Source of the DNA: Streptomyces sp. C10-9-1
GTDB taxonomy: Bacteria; Actinomycetota; Actinomycetes; Streptomycetales; Streptomycetaceae
Direction: 5' to 3'
Length of the DNA stretch: 64,000 nt
NCBI RefSeq assembly: GCF_024497955.1
Contig: NZ_JANHKP010000005.1
Span: 124,001 to 188,000 of the forward strand
The notes beneath the pieces were generated by a model. The model ran no database searches and was not told where the DNA came from. It saw only the letters and a program-made list of their open reading frames with translations. Positions 1-7,798 of the stretch are shown here, piece after piece; positions within the stretch are counted from its first letter, which is position 1; each line of letters starts with the position of its first letter. The position numbers and the translations under genes are program-made.

Positions 1-258
1 CCTGACCGGCGCGCCGGAGCGGGCGAGGCGGGTGGCGTCGTTCTCGGTGGCGAGGTCGGCCGTCAGGGCGGCGACGGGAACACCGCGCTCCCCTGCCAGT
101 GCGAGTTCGGCCTCCAGCAGCTCCGTCTTGCCGCTGCCCGGACTGGAGAGCAGGTTGACGACGGTGGTGCCGCGCGCGGTGAGCCGGGCGCGCAGCCGCT
201 CGGCGGTGGCGTCGTTCTTGGCCAGGACCTGTGTGCGCAGGTCGACGGATCGGCACAT
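1..258 (-). CDS. hypB: Hydrogenase nickel incorporation GTPase HypB (3' end outside window)
   Basis: Partial gene: the 86 N-terminal residues are present and the rest lies beyond the left edge. The P-loop SSPGSGKT is at about residues 38-45, and the following TADLATENDATR segment is typical of HypB. HypB is the GTPase that, with HypA, delivers Ni to the hydrogenase large-subunit precursor. The usual N-terminal His-rich Ni-storage stretch is absent, so this is the short form. The ATG at 258 follows the hypA stop by 3 bp, so the two genes are translationally coupled at the distal end of the hydrogenase operon. Identification is firm. Downstream hypC/D/E/F genes would be expected to the left but cannot be seen. 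Confidence 0.95.
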   Translation of the reverse strand, partial: MCRSVDLRTQVLAKNDATAERLRARLTARGTTVVNLLSSPGSGKTELLEAELALAGERGVPVAALTADLATENDATRLARSGAPVR

Positions 259-261
259 GGT

Positions 262-654
262 TCAGCTCTCCTCGGGAACCCGGGGGCGGCCGGTGGCCGC
301 AGGGCGGGGCGCGCCCCAGTGGACGTCGGCGATGCGCAGCTCGCGGCCGGACAGCAGGTCCTCGGCCGGTGTGCCGCAGTCGGGGCAGCAGAGGTCGGGG
401 GGCATGCCCACGGCCCACTCGCCCCCGCAGGGAGTGCAGCGTGCCCGCCCCGGGACGGTCTCGGCGATCAGCTCGGCGCCCTCCAGCACGGTGCCGGCGC
501 AGGCGAGGCCGAAGCAGAAGGACAGGGCGTCGGGGACCACGCCGGCGAGCTCGCCCACGTGCAGGCGCACGGATGCCACGCTCTCCGCGCCGTGGGAGCG
601 CGCGGCCTCCTCGACCTGGTCGACGACCGCGAGCGCGAGGGACATCTCGTGCAT
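262..654 (-). CDS. hypA: Hydrogenase maturation nickel metallochaperone HypA
   Basis: 130 residues, the usual HypA length. The N-terminus is MHEMSLA, whose His2 and Glu3 form the Ni site in characterised HypA proteins. The structural zinc site is visible as CTPC (C73/C76) and CPDC (C90/C93). An upstream in-frame ATG at 723 would add 23 Arg/Pro-rich residues before MHEMS. I reject it because Ni binding needs the free MHE terminus. HypA hands Ni to the large subunit together with HypB, encoded 3 bp downstream. A gap of about 160 bp with a small hairpin separates it from the upstream microprotein gene, but it is still likely co-transcribed. Confidence 0.95.
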   Translation of the reverse strand: MHEMSLALAVVDQVEEAARSHGAESVASVRLHVGELAGVVPDALSFCFGLACAGTVLEGAELIAETVPGRARCTPCGGEWAVGMPPDLCCPDCGTPAEDLLSGRELRIADVHWGAPRPAATGRPRVPEES

Positions 655-734
655 CGGGGGTGCTCCTGTCCGTGGGGGCGCCCGCTCCGCCGCGCAGCGG
701 GCGGGCGGGCGCGCCCCATTCAAGGGCGGGCGGG

Positions 735-753
735 GCCGGGCGGTCTGCCCGGC
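735..753. other. Small hairpin inside the hydrogenase operon
   Basis: Arms of 7 bp (GCCGGGC/GCCCGGC) enclose a 5-nt loop in the 160-bp gap between the microprotein gene and hypA. It could be a partial terminator or an RNA processing point that lowers hypAB expression relative to the upstream genes. The stem is short and the surrounding DNA is very GC-rich, so this is weak. Confidence 0.35.
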
Positions 754-815
754 GCACCGGCGGGGGCCGGGGAGCTACCCGTTCGGAGCAGGCGGGGCGT
801 CGGCCGCGTTCGGCT

Positions 816-920
816 TCACATGCGGCTGATGCGCAGGTAGCGCCTGATGTCGGGCAGGTTCGCGGCGACGAGCGCGGCGAGGGCGGCCGCGGCCGCCGCG
901 GCGATGACGCTTCTGTTCAC
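816..920 (-). CDS. 34-residue hydrogenase-operon microprotein (DUF6893-like)
   Basis: A GTG start at 920 is preceded by TGAGGAGGAACC, an excellent ribosome binding site that overlaps the stop of the protease gene. The product is 34 residues: an Ala-rich hydrophobic stretch of about 15-18 residues, then the charged tail LPDIRRYLRISRM. This fits a one-pass membrane microprotein or amphipathic anchor. Similar tiny proteins (the DUF6893 family, from memory) accompany actinobacterial hydrogenase clusters. No function is known to me. Its place inside the operon, between the maturation protease and hypA, suggests a role in assembling or membrane-docking the hydrogenase. It is easily missed because of its size. 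Confidence 0.75.
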   Translation of the reverse strand: MNRSVIAAAAAAALAALVAANLPDIRRYLRISRM

Positions 921-929
921 GGTTCCTCC

Positions 930-1451
930 TCAGGGGGCGGCCGGGCCGGCCGCGGGCAGGGTGGTGGCGGTGTCGACGAGCTCGCGGACCGTGCGCACGG
1001 CGCGGGGCACGGCTGCGCGTACCGCCTCGCTGAGGCCGATCCCCTCGTCGAGGCAGGCGGGTTCGCAGCCCACGACGAGGATGCGGGCCGGGGGCGCCGT
1101 GCCGGTCCCGGCGCCGAGGGTGCCGAGCAGGGCGAGGACGGTGCCGGGGGTCATGCGGTGCCCGTCCAGGGGCGCGCCGCCGGGCGGGGTGTCGGCCTCG
1201 GCGTCCTCGATGACGTAGAGCGTGCCGGGGGCGCCGCCGCGCGCGGTGGCGTCGAGGAGGACGGCGGTGTCGTAGCCCTCCAGGAGCTGGTAGGCGAGGT
1301 GGACGCCGCGGACGCCGGCGTCGACGGCCTCCACGTGCGGGGGCAGGGGCCCCGCGGACAGCTGCCGCACGGCCTCGACGCCGAAGCCGTCGTCGCCGAG
1401 GAAGATGTTCCCGATGCCCGCGACCAGGGTCCGGGGGGCCGGTGCGCTCAT
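930..1451 (-). CDS. [NiFe]-hydrogenase maturation protease
   Basis: 173 residues, HybD/HupD family. The N-terminal signature GIGNIFLGDDGFG (residues 12-24) carries the acidic residues that bind Ni in this family. LLDATARGG and the GHRMTPG segment supply further family landmarks, including the conserved His. The enzyme clips the C-terminal extension of the large subunit once Ni is inserted. The substrate tail is visible here: 23 residues follow the DPCLPCGVH motif of the large subunit encoded at 4810-6594. The start at 1451 overlaps the stop of the preceding gene by 4 bp (ATGA). Confidence 0.93.
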   Translation of the reverse strand: MSAPAPRTLVAGIGNIFLGDDGFGVEAVRQLSAGPLPPHVEAVDAGVRGVHLAYQLLEGYDTAVLLDATARGGAPGTLYVIEDAEADTPPGGAPLDGHRMTPGTVLALLGTLGAGTGTAPPARILVVGCEPACLDEGIGLSEAVRAAVPRAVRTVRELVDTATTLPAAGPAAP

Positions 1452-2869
1452 GCGTCCTCCTGCTCGGGGTGGGCGACCTCGTCCGGCTGGAAGTACAGGT
1501 ACCGGCCCTGCTCGCGCCGGATGTCGGCACCGGGGTCGCCCTCCACGGTGACCGCGAGGTGGACTCCCCCGTCGACGTCGTGGACGACGGCCTCCACCAG
1601 GGCGGTGCGGCCGTGCAGGAACGCGTCCTGCGCGTCGGTGCGGCGGCGTCCGGGGCGCAGGACCACGCGGTTTCCGGCCCGCACGGGGCGGTCGCCGACG
1701 AGCACCTCGTCCGTCGCGGGGTCGACGCCCGCATCGCTGCCGGGGTCCCACCAGGGCGTGTCCGGCCGGGCGGTGCCCGGCGGGGCGAAGGGGTCCTCGG
1801 CGGCCTGCGGCGGTCCGGGAGCGGGGCCGAGGGTGCGGACGGCACCGTGCAGCCGGTCGAGGACCTCGGGCGGCAGGGAGTCGGCGAGGTCGATGACCGC
1901 GGCCGCCCGGGCGTCGGTACCGCGCGCCTCGCGCTTCTCCCGGTCGGTCAGGGCCGCGGTGCGCAGGGCGAGGATCTCGTCGATCTCGGTGGCGTCGTAG
2001 AGGGCGCCGGGGCTCTCCGGCGCGATGGCCGGGTGGTCGTCCAGGATGATCGGCGAGGACAGCACGAGGTCCGCGCGCCCGGGCTCGCCCGCGAGGACGG
2101 GCCAGGTGTGCAGGTTCCGGCAGGCGGCCACCGCCGCGCCCGCCCACTGCGGCGGGTCGGTCATGGAGAGGAACGCGCCGCGGTCGAGGTGGAGCAGGAG
2201 GTGGGCGGCGATCAGGGAGTGCGGCAGGGCCGCGTCGCGCGCCTCGGCGGAGTGCGGCGACCAGCCGCTGGTGTTCTCGACCAGGGCGGTGAGCCTCAGC
2301 ACCCGGTAGGGGCCGGGGAGTTCCTCCGCGGTGAGCCGCAGCCGCGCGCTGACGGCCTCGCGGCGGCGCAGCAGGCGCCCGGCCTCGGTGCCGTCCTCGG
2401 CGCGGACGGTCTCGGTCTCCTCCTCGGCGGGCCGTGCGACGGGGACCTCCAGCCCCCCGCCGGTGAGGTCGCCGACGGGGATGGTGACGTCGACCCGCTC
2501 CTCGACGCCCTCGTCCCAGGCCGTCAGCACCCGGTCGGCAAGGGCGAGTTCGGGGACGGTCTCGTACCGGCCGCCGCCCGCGGCGCGCTGGACCGTGCGG
2601 CGCTGGGCGCGCAGGAAGCGCAGCTGGACGGCGAGCCGGGCGCCGGGCCGGGGCTCCATCAGGCACTCGGTGTGCTGGAACTCGTACTCGTCGCCGCGGG
2701 CCGCCCACGCGGGCGGGACCAGGACCCCGAACTGCCAGCGCAGGCGGTTCTTCGCCGCGGAGGCGCGGTAGGGGTAGAGGACGTAGCCCTCGAACAGGAC
2801 GGCGTCGGCGACCTGGCGGGCGTGGGCGAGCCGGGCCTCGGTCTCCTCGGCGAAGGCGGCGGTCGTCAT
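1448..2869 (-). CDS. Uncharacterised hydrogenase-cluster accessory protein
   Basis: 473 residues. I recognise no domain with confidence. The protein looks soluble: no signal peptide, no long hydrophobic segment, few cysteines, many Trp, Pro and Asp/Glu residues. The N-terminal half begins with an ETEARLAHARQVADAVLFEGYVLYPYRASA segment-like region. The C-terminal part has short beta-rich, carbohydrate- or lipid-fold-like stretches. It overlaps both neighbours by 4 bp (DUF6084 gene upstream, protease downstream), so it is made in step with the maturation machinery. The name is based on context only. An assembly or electron-transfer partner role is possible but unproven. Confidence 0.8.
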   Translation of the reverse strand: MTTAAFAEETEARLAHARQVADAVLFEGYVLYPYRASAAKNRLRWQFGVLVPPAWAARGDEYEFQHTECLMEPRPGARLAVQLRFLRAQRRTVQRAAGGGRYETVPELALADRVLTAWDEGVEERVDVTIPVGDLTGGGLEVPVARPAEEETETVRAEDGTEAGRLLRRREAVSARLRLTAEELPGPYRVLRLTALVENTSGWSPHSAEARDAALPHSLIAAHLLLHLDRGAFLSMTDPPQWAGAAVAACRNLHTWPVLAGEPGRADLVLSSPIILDDHPAIAPESPGALYDATEIDEILALRTAALTDREKREARGTDARAAAVIDLADSLPPEVLDRLHGAVRTLGPAPGPPQAAEDPFAPPGTARPDTPWWDPGSDAGVDPATDEVLVGDRPVRAGNRVVLRPGRRRTDAQDAFLHGRTALVEAVVHDVDGGVHLAVTVEGDPGADIRREQGRYLYFQPDEVAHPEQEDA

Positions 2870-3570
2870 CGTGCCGGGGTCCTTTCGTACCGGGCCGGTG
2901 CGGCGCCCTCCGAGGGGGGCGCCGTGGCCGGCGGGGCGCCCGGGGCGGGAGCCTCCAGCAGGTCGCGGACGGCGGCCTCGGCGGACGGCAGTGCGCGCCG
3001 GGAGCGGTGGGCGAGGAGGGCGGCCATGGTGTCGGAGGACAGCCGGATCCAGCCGCAGCCGGGGAAGTGCTGCTCGATCATCTCCCGCCAGGTGGCGGCC
3101 GGCAGGGCGAAGGCGGCCTCCCGGTCCCAGGGCACGGGTTCGACCCGGAACCCGGCCGCCCCGGTGAAGGCGGTGCCCGAGAACAGCATCAGCAGGGGTA
3201 CCTCGCCGCCCTCCAGGGCGTCCGCGTACCGGGTCGCGGCGACGTCCATGTCGTAGGTGCAGGGCACCACGAGGTCGGTCTCGGTCTCCCCGGTGAAGCC
3301 GGGGACCATCAGCGACACCTGGGCGAACTGGAGGGGGTTGAGGGTGGTGCCCCAGCGGGAGCGCTCGCCGAAGAGGTCGGTCAGCCCACCGGTCGCCTCC
3401 CCCTCGCCGTAGGCGCGCCGGGACGGTTCGATGCGGATCTGGCAGCGCAGGGCGAGGGCGTGGACGGGGGACGGTCCGTCGGCGGTGATGCGCAGCCGGA
3501 ACACCAGGGTCGGCCCGGCGGCGTAGCGGTCCGCACGGGCTCCGGTGCAGGTGAAGGTGAAGGCGGTCAT
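2866..3570 (-). CDS. DUF6084 family protein (hydrogenase cluster)
   Basis: 234 residues. Beta-rich composition, with landmark segments MTAFTFTCTGARADRY at the start, RSRWGTTLNPLQFAQVS in the middle and CTYDMDVAATRY near residue 125. It ends in an Ala/Pro-rich tail of about 30 residues that is probably disordered. It matches my recollection of DUF6084, which recurs in actinobacterial group 1h hydrogenase clusters. Its function is unknown. ATG at 3570 overlaps the stop of the DUF5947 gene by 4 bp, and its own stop overlaps the next start by 4 bp. Conserved coupling with hydrogenase genes implies a dedicated accessory role. Confidence 0.85.
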   Translation of the reverse strand: MTAFTFTCTGARADRYAAGPTLVFRLRITADGPSPVHALALRCQIRIEPSRRAYGEGEATGGLTDLFGERSRWGTTLNPLQFAQVSLMVPGFTGETETDLVVPCTYDMDVAATRYADALEGGEVPLLMLFSGTAFTGAAGFRVEPVPWDREAAFALPAATWREMIEQHFPGCGWIRLSSDTMAALLAHRSRRALPSAEAAVRDLLEAPAPGAPPATAPPSEGAAPARYERTPAR

Positions 3571-4232
3571 GGGCGGGGCGCCCCCAGGGTGCGGGCCGTG
3601 CGTCGCACCTCGGCGAACAGGCCGTCGACGGCGGCGCGGGCCTCCGCGCCGCCGTCGAAGCCCCGCCACAGCATCCGCATCCGGCCGGTGAGTTCGTAGG
3701 CGAGGTCGACGGGGACGAGGTGGCACTCGGTGTGCCCGTCGGTGCGGCGGACCAGTACCGCCTCGGTGTCGGGGGCGAGTTCGCCCGCCAGGCGGGTGGC
3801 GTCCAGGACGGCCCGTTCCCCCTCCGGCTCCAGCTGGTGCTCGGTGGCACCCGCGGGGCTCGGGTAGAGGGCGACCAGGCGGTCGAGCGCGGTGTTGCGG
3901 AAGAAGAACACCATCCCCACCGGGATGCCGAGGCGGTCCCACAGGCCGTCGTCGAAACCGTGGCCGGGATCGCTGAGCCGGCGGTCGGGCACGGCGCGGA
4001 AGCGGCCCCCGGCGGCGCCCGGGCGGTCCATCAGCAGGGCGCAGTCGGCGCAGGCGCAGGCCAGGGAGCGCCGGTCGGTGTCGACGAGGTGGCGGTGGTC
4101 CTCGGGGACGGCGCCGCCGCACAGCTCGCAGGTCTCGGGGGCGGGGGGCCGCGGTGCGGTGAACCGGCGCAGGCCGCGCGGCTGCCGGGCCGCCGCCCCG
4201 GCGGCGGCCCGGAGGGGGTGCGGCGCGGTCAC
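3567..4232 (-). CDS. DUF5947 family protein (zinc-ribbon-like, hydrogenase cluster)
   Basis: 221 residues with a GTG start at 4232 overlapping the NifU-like stop by 4 bp. Two cysteine pairs, CELC near residue 35 and CACADC near residue 60, form a likely zinc ribbon or metal site. The remainder is alpha/beta with the landmark GIPVGMVFFFRNTALDRLVALYPSP. It resembles the DUF5947 family that travels with group 1h hydrogenases. The metal motif and position next to a NifU-like protein suggest a part in cluster or cofactor assembly, which is inference. No catalytic motif is evident. Confidence 0.85.
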   Translation of the reverse strand: MTAPHPLRAAAGAAARQPRGLRRFTAPRPPAPETCELCGGAVPEDHRHLVDTDRRSLACACADCALLMDRPGAAGGRFRAVPDRRLSDPGHGFDDGLWDRLGIPVGMVFFFRNTALDRLVALYPSPAGATEHQLEPEGERAVLDATRLAGELAPDTEAVLVRRTDGHTECHLVPVDLAYELTGRMRMLWRGFDGGAEARAAVDGLFAEVRRTARTLGAPRP

Positions 4233-4813
4233 CGGGCCGGTCCCGGGGAGCCGCCGCCGGGGCGGGTGCCGATCTGGAGGAGGGGCGTCTGCCGCGGCGT
4301 CTCGGCGATCTCGACCCCCGCCACCTCCGGGGCGAAGCAGGACAGGGCGTCGGCGGCGGCGCGGTGCGCGGCCTCCCGGGTGGAACCGCAGCCGCAGCCG
4401 CCCTCCCCCGCGGGCTTCAGCCGCAGCACGCCGGTGGCCGGGTCGTGGCCGTCGACGGCCAGCGGGCGTCCCGGGAGGGTGTCCAGGGCCCGCTCGACGC
4501 GGGCGGCCAGGTCCTCGGGGTGGAGGTCGTGCAGCACGAGCATCCCGGCCACGAGCCCGTCGCCCAGGAGCGGTTCGAGGGGGCCGGGACCGGCGTCGGG
4601 GCCGGTGCGGCGCAGCAGGTCCACGGCGCGGGCCAGGCCCGTGCCGTAGAAGTCCATGAGCACGCGGACGAGTTCCTCGGCGGCGGCGCGGGCCTGCTCG
4701 TCGCCCGAGGCGGCGAGGCGTTCGAGGACCTCGTCCACGCGGCGTCCCGCCTCCTCCGCGGAGAGGGCGGGTGCGGCGGAGGGCGCCGGTGCCGTCTGCG
4801 CGGGGGCGCTCAT
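4229..4813 (-). CDS. NifU-like Fe-S scaffold protein of the hydrogenase operon
   Basis: 194 residues. An Ala/Pro-rich N-terminus and a helical region (residues about 20-110) lead into a NifU C-terminal-like domain: GGCGCGSTREAAHRAAADAL. The canonical NifU C-terminal motif is CxxC. Here the cysteines are arranged C-G-C within a Gly-rich loop, a departure worth noting. A later Cys (LSCFAPEV) could contribute. The likely role is supplying Fe-S clusters to the hydrogenase small subunit. ATG at 4813 overlaps the large-subunit stop by 4 bp (ATGA), so translation is coupled directly to the structural gene. Confidence 0.82.
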   Translation of the reverse strand: MSAPAQTAPAPSAAPALSAEEAGRRVDEVLERLAASGDEQARAAAEELVRVLMDFYGTGLARAVDLLRRTGPDAGPGPLEPLLGDGLVAGMLVLHDLHPEDLAARVERALDTLPGRPLAVDGHDPATGVLRLKPAGEGGCGCGSTREAAHRAAADALSCFAPEVAGVEIAETPRQTPLLQIGTRPGGGSPGPAR

Positions 4814-6594
4814 CCGCCCAGTCCGCTCAGACCGGTGGGGACGTGCATGGTCTTGACGGTCCTGCCGCCGCCGACGTACATGTGCACGCCGCAGGGCAGG
4901 CACGGGTCGAAGCTGCGCACCGCGCGCATGATGTCGATGCCCTTGAAGTTCTCCGGGGTGTTCTCCTCGAAGATGGGCGTGTTCTGCACGGCGTCCTCGT
5001 AGGGGCCGGGGGTGCCGTAGGTGTCGCGGGTGCTGGCGTTCCAGGGGGTCGGCGGGTACGGGTGGTAGTTGGCGATCTTCCCGTCCCGGATGACCATGTG
5101 GTGCGAGAGCACGCCGCGGACGGCCTCGGTGAAGCCGCAGCCGATGGACTCGTCGGGGACCTCGAACTTCTCCCAGGTCTGGGTGCGCCCGGCGCGGACC
5201 TCCTCCAGTCCCTTCTCGGCGCAGTGCAGGGCGACGGCCGCGGCGTACGCCTGGAAGTAGGTGCGGGCGCGGTTGCGTTCGAGGGCGTTGGACCACTGGG
5301 GGATCCGCCACTCGAAGCTGGTCTCCGGCTTGGTCATGGTGCGCGGCAGGTTGATGACGACGCTGTGCCCGGTGGCCTTGACGTAGCCGACGTCCACGAG
5401 CCCGGACAGGGCGGTGGACCACAGGCGGGCGAGGGGGCCGCCCCCGGTGTCGAGGGGCAGGTGGTCCTTGCCGTCGAACCAGCGGGGGGACATCACCCAG
5501 CTGTACTTGTCCTGGAAGTCGCGCTTCTGGGGGGCCGGGATGGTGTGCTGGTTCCAGGGGTGGCGCGGGTCGACCGGGTTGCCGAGCGGGTCGTGGGTGA
5601 CGAACTGCTCCTGCCCGGCCCAGTCCTCGTAGTACGAGGACCCGAGGAGGATCCGGATGCCGAGGTTGATCTCGGTGAGGTCGTTGGTGACCAGCCTGCC
5701 GTCGACGACGACTCCCGGGGTGACGAGCATGCGCCGTCCCCAGTCGCTCATGTTGGCGTAGGTGAAGTCGCAGTGCTCGGGGTCGTTGAGGGCTCCCCAG
5801 CAGCCGAGCAGCACACGGCGGCGGCCGACCTCCTCGTAGCCGGGCAGGGCCTCGTAGAAGAAGTCGAACAGGTCGTCGTGGAGCGGGACGACGCGCTTCA
5901 TGAACTCGACGTAGCGCATCAGTCGGCTCATGTAGTCCGTGAACAGCTGCACGGAGGCGACGGTGCCGGTGCCCCCGGGGTAGAGCGTGGAGGGATGCAC
6001 ATGGCGGCCCTCCATCAGGCAGAACATCTCCCGGGTGTAGCGGCTGACCTGGAGGGCCTCCCGGTAGAACTCGCCTTCCAGCGGGTTGAGCGAGCGCATG
6101 ATGTCGGCGATGGTGCGGTAGCCGTGCTCGGCCGCGTGGGGGGCCTCGGTCCGCTCGGCGAGTTCGAGGACCCCCGGGTTGGTCTCGCGGACCATGCGCT
6201 CGCAGTAGTCGACCCCGACCAGGTTCTCCTGGAAGATGTTGTGGTCGAACATGTACTCGGCGGCCTCGCCGAGGTTGATGATCCACTCCCCCAGGTGCGG
6301 GGGCTTCACGCCGTACGCCATGTTCTGCGCGTACACCGAGCAGGTGGCGTGGTTGTCCCCGCAAATCCCGCAGATGCGGCTGGTGATGAAGTGGGCGTCG
6401 CGCGGGTCCTTCCCGCGCATGAAGACGCTGTATCCGCGGAAGACCGAGGACGTGCTGTAGCACTCGGCGACCCGCTTCTGCTTGAAGTCGATCTTCGTGT
6501 GGATGCCGAGACTGCCCACGATCCGGGTGATCGGATCCCAGGACATCTCCACCAGGCCGCTCGGGTCGCCGGCCGCTTTCGTCGTCGGTGCCAT
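4810..6594 (-). CDS. hhyL: [NiFe]-hydrogenase large subunit, group 1h (actinobacterial type)
   Basis: 594 residues, catalytic subunit that binds the NiFe(CN)2CO site. The L1 motif RICGICGDNHATC (Cys75 and Cys78 as ligands) and the L2 motif DPCLPCGVH (Cys565, Cys568) are intact. Both have the form seen in group 1h/group 5 high-affinity enzymes used for atmospheric H2 uptake in streptomycetes. After the L2 His there are 23 more residues, the expected C-terminal extension removed by the protease encoded downstream. The start at 6594 is 65 bp after the small-subunit stop. Family assignment is secure. The high-affinity role is inferred from the subgroup. Confidence 0.96.
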   Translation of the reverse strand: MAPTTKAAGDPSGLVEMSWDPITRIVGSLGIHTKIDFKQKRVAECYSTSSVFRGYSVFMRGKDPRDAHFITSRICGICGDNHATCSVYAQNMAYGVKPPHLGEWIINLGEAAEYMFDHNIFQENLVGVDYCERMVRETNPGVLELAERTEAPHAAEHGYRTIADIMRSLNPLEGEFYREALQVSRYTREMFCLMEGRHVHPSTLYPGGTGTVASVQLFTDYMSRLMRYVEFMKRVVPLHDDLFDFFYEALPGYEEVGRRRVLLGCWGALNDPEHCDFTYANMSDWGRRMLVTPGVVVDGRLVTNDLTEINLGIRILLGSSYYEDWAGQEQFVTHDPLGNPVDPRHPWNQHTIPAPQKRDFQDKYSWVMSPRWFDGKDHLPLDTGGGPLARLWSTALSGLVDVGYVKATGHSVVINLPRTMTKPETSFEWRIPQWSNALERNRARTYFQAYAAAVALHCAEKGLEEVRAGRTQTWEKFEVPDESIGCGFTEAVRGVLSHHMVIRDGKIANYHPYPPTPWNASTRDTYGTPGPYEDAVQNTPIFEENTPENFKGIDIMRAVRSFDPCLPCGVHMYVGGGRTVKTMHVPTGLSGLGG

Positions 6595-6659
6595 CGTGCG
6601 CTGTGCCCTTCGTCAGGAGGCGGGGTGGGGGGAGGGGGACGGGGTGCGTCGGGGGGCGG

Positions 6660-7742
6660 TCACCACGGGGGGCGGTAGCCGGTGGTGAGGCGTTCGCCGG
6701 TGTGGCGCCACCTGGGCTCCTGGTCGACGGTCCGCGCAGTGAGGGACCGCAGGCGCCGGATGACCGCGCCGTAGGCGCCGCTGGCCGTGCTGGAGACCTT
6801 GCCGCCGGGCGGCTCGTCCATGAACGGCATGAACTTGTCGGGGAAGCCGGGCATGGTGCAGGCGATGCAGATGCCGCCGACGTTGGGGCAGCCTCCGACG
6901 CCGTTGATCCAGCCCCGCTTGGGGACGTTGCACTTCACGACCGGGCCCCAGCAGCCGAGTTTGACCAGGCACTGCGGGGAGTCGTACGCGTGGGCGAACT
7001 GGCCCTGCTCGTAGTACCCGGCGCGGTCGCAGCCCTCGTGGACGGTGGCGCCGAACAGCCAGGTGGGGCGCAGCTTGTCGTCCAGCGGGATCATCGGGGC
7101 GGCGCCGGTGGCCTGGTAGAGCAGGTAGGTGAGCGTCTCGGCGAAGTTGTCGGGCTGGATCGGGCAGCCCGGCACGCACACGATCGGGATGCCGGCCTGC
7201 GACTTCCAGTCCCAGCCGAGGTAGTCGGGCACGCCCATCGCTCCGGTCGGGTTGCCGGACATGGCGTGGATGCCGCCGTAGGTGGCGCAGGTGCCGATCG
7301 CGACCACGGCGAGGGCCTTGGGGGCGAGCCGGTCGATCCACTCGCTGGTGGTGATGGGCTGGCCGGTGCCGGGGTCGTCGCCGAAGCCGCACCAGTAGCC
7401 CTCCGGCTTGATGGACTCGTTGGGGATCGAGCCCTCGACGACGAGGACGAACGGTTCGATCTCGCCGCGCTCGGCCTTGAAGAACCACTCGATGAAGGTG
7501 TCGGCGCCGCCGACCGGACCGCACTCGAAGTCGATGAGGGGCCAGTGGACCTGCACCTCCGGCAGGCCGGGCAGCGCACCGAGGACGATCTCCTCGATGC
7601 TGGGCTGCATGGCGGCGGTCAGGGCGACGGAGTCACCGTCGCAGCTGAGGCCGGCGTTGATCCAGAGGATGTGGACGGGCGGCTGCCCGTCCGCGGAGGC
7701 CGACGACTCCGCTCCGGTCGTGGTCGTGGTTTCAGCGTGCAT
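6660..7742 (-). CDS. hhyS: [NiFe]-hydrogenase small subunit, group 1h
   Basis: 360 residues, carries the Fe-S relay. No Tat signal is visible, so the enzyme is cytoplasmic or peripheral. The proximal cluster motif, CxxC in most hydrogenases, reads SCDGDS here: Cys34 followed by Asp37. This agrees with the unusual 3Cys-1Asp proximal [4Fe4S] site described for actinobacterial-type hydrogenases. Later ligands are visible in GTCATYGG, GCPIQPDN, HEGCDRAG, CLVKLGCWGP, CNVPKRGWINGVGGCPNVGGICIACTMPGF-like segments. The start at 7742 is chosen for the CAGGAGGCGTCC site just upstream. An in-frame ATG at 7790 has none. Confidence 0.95.
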   Translation of the reverse strand: MHAETTTTTGAESSASADGQPPVHILWINAGLSCDGDSVALTAAMQPSIEEIVLGALPGLPEVQVHWPLIDFECGPVGGADTFIEWFFKAERGEIEPFVLVVEGSIPNESIKPEGYWCGFGDDPGTGQPITTSEWIDRLAPKALAVVAIGTCATYGGIHAMSGNPTGAMGVPDYLGWDWKSQAGIPIVCVPGCPIQPDNFAETLTYLLYQATGAAPMIPLDDKLRPTWLFGATVHEGCDRAGYYEQGQFAHAYDSPQCLVKLGCWGPVVKCNVPKRGWINGVGGCPNVGGICIACTMPGFPDKFMPFMDEPPGGKVSSTASGAYGAVIRRLRSLTARTVDQEPRWRHTGERLTTGYRPPW

Positions 7743-7798
7743 GGACGCCTCCTGGCGCGGCTGTGACGCCCCCCTCCAGCGGTTGGTCATCTCTCTTG

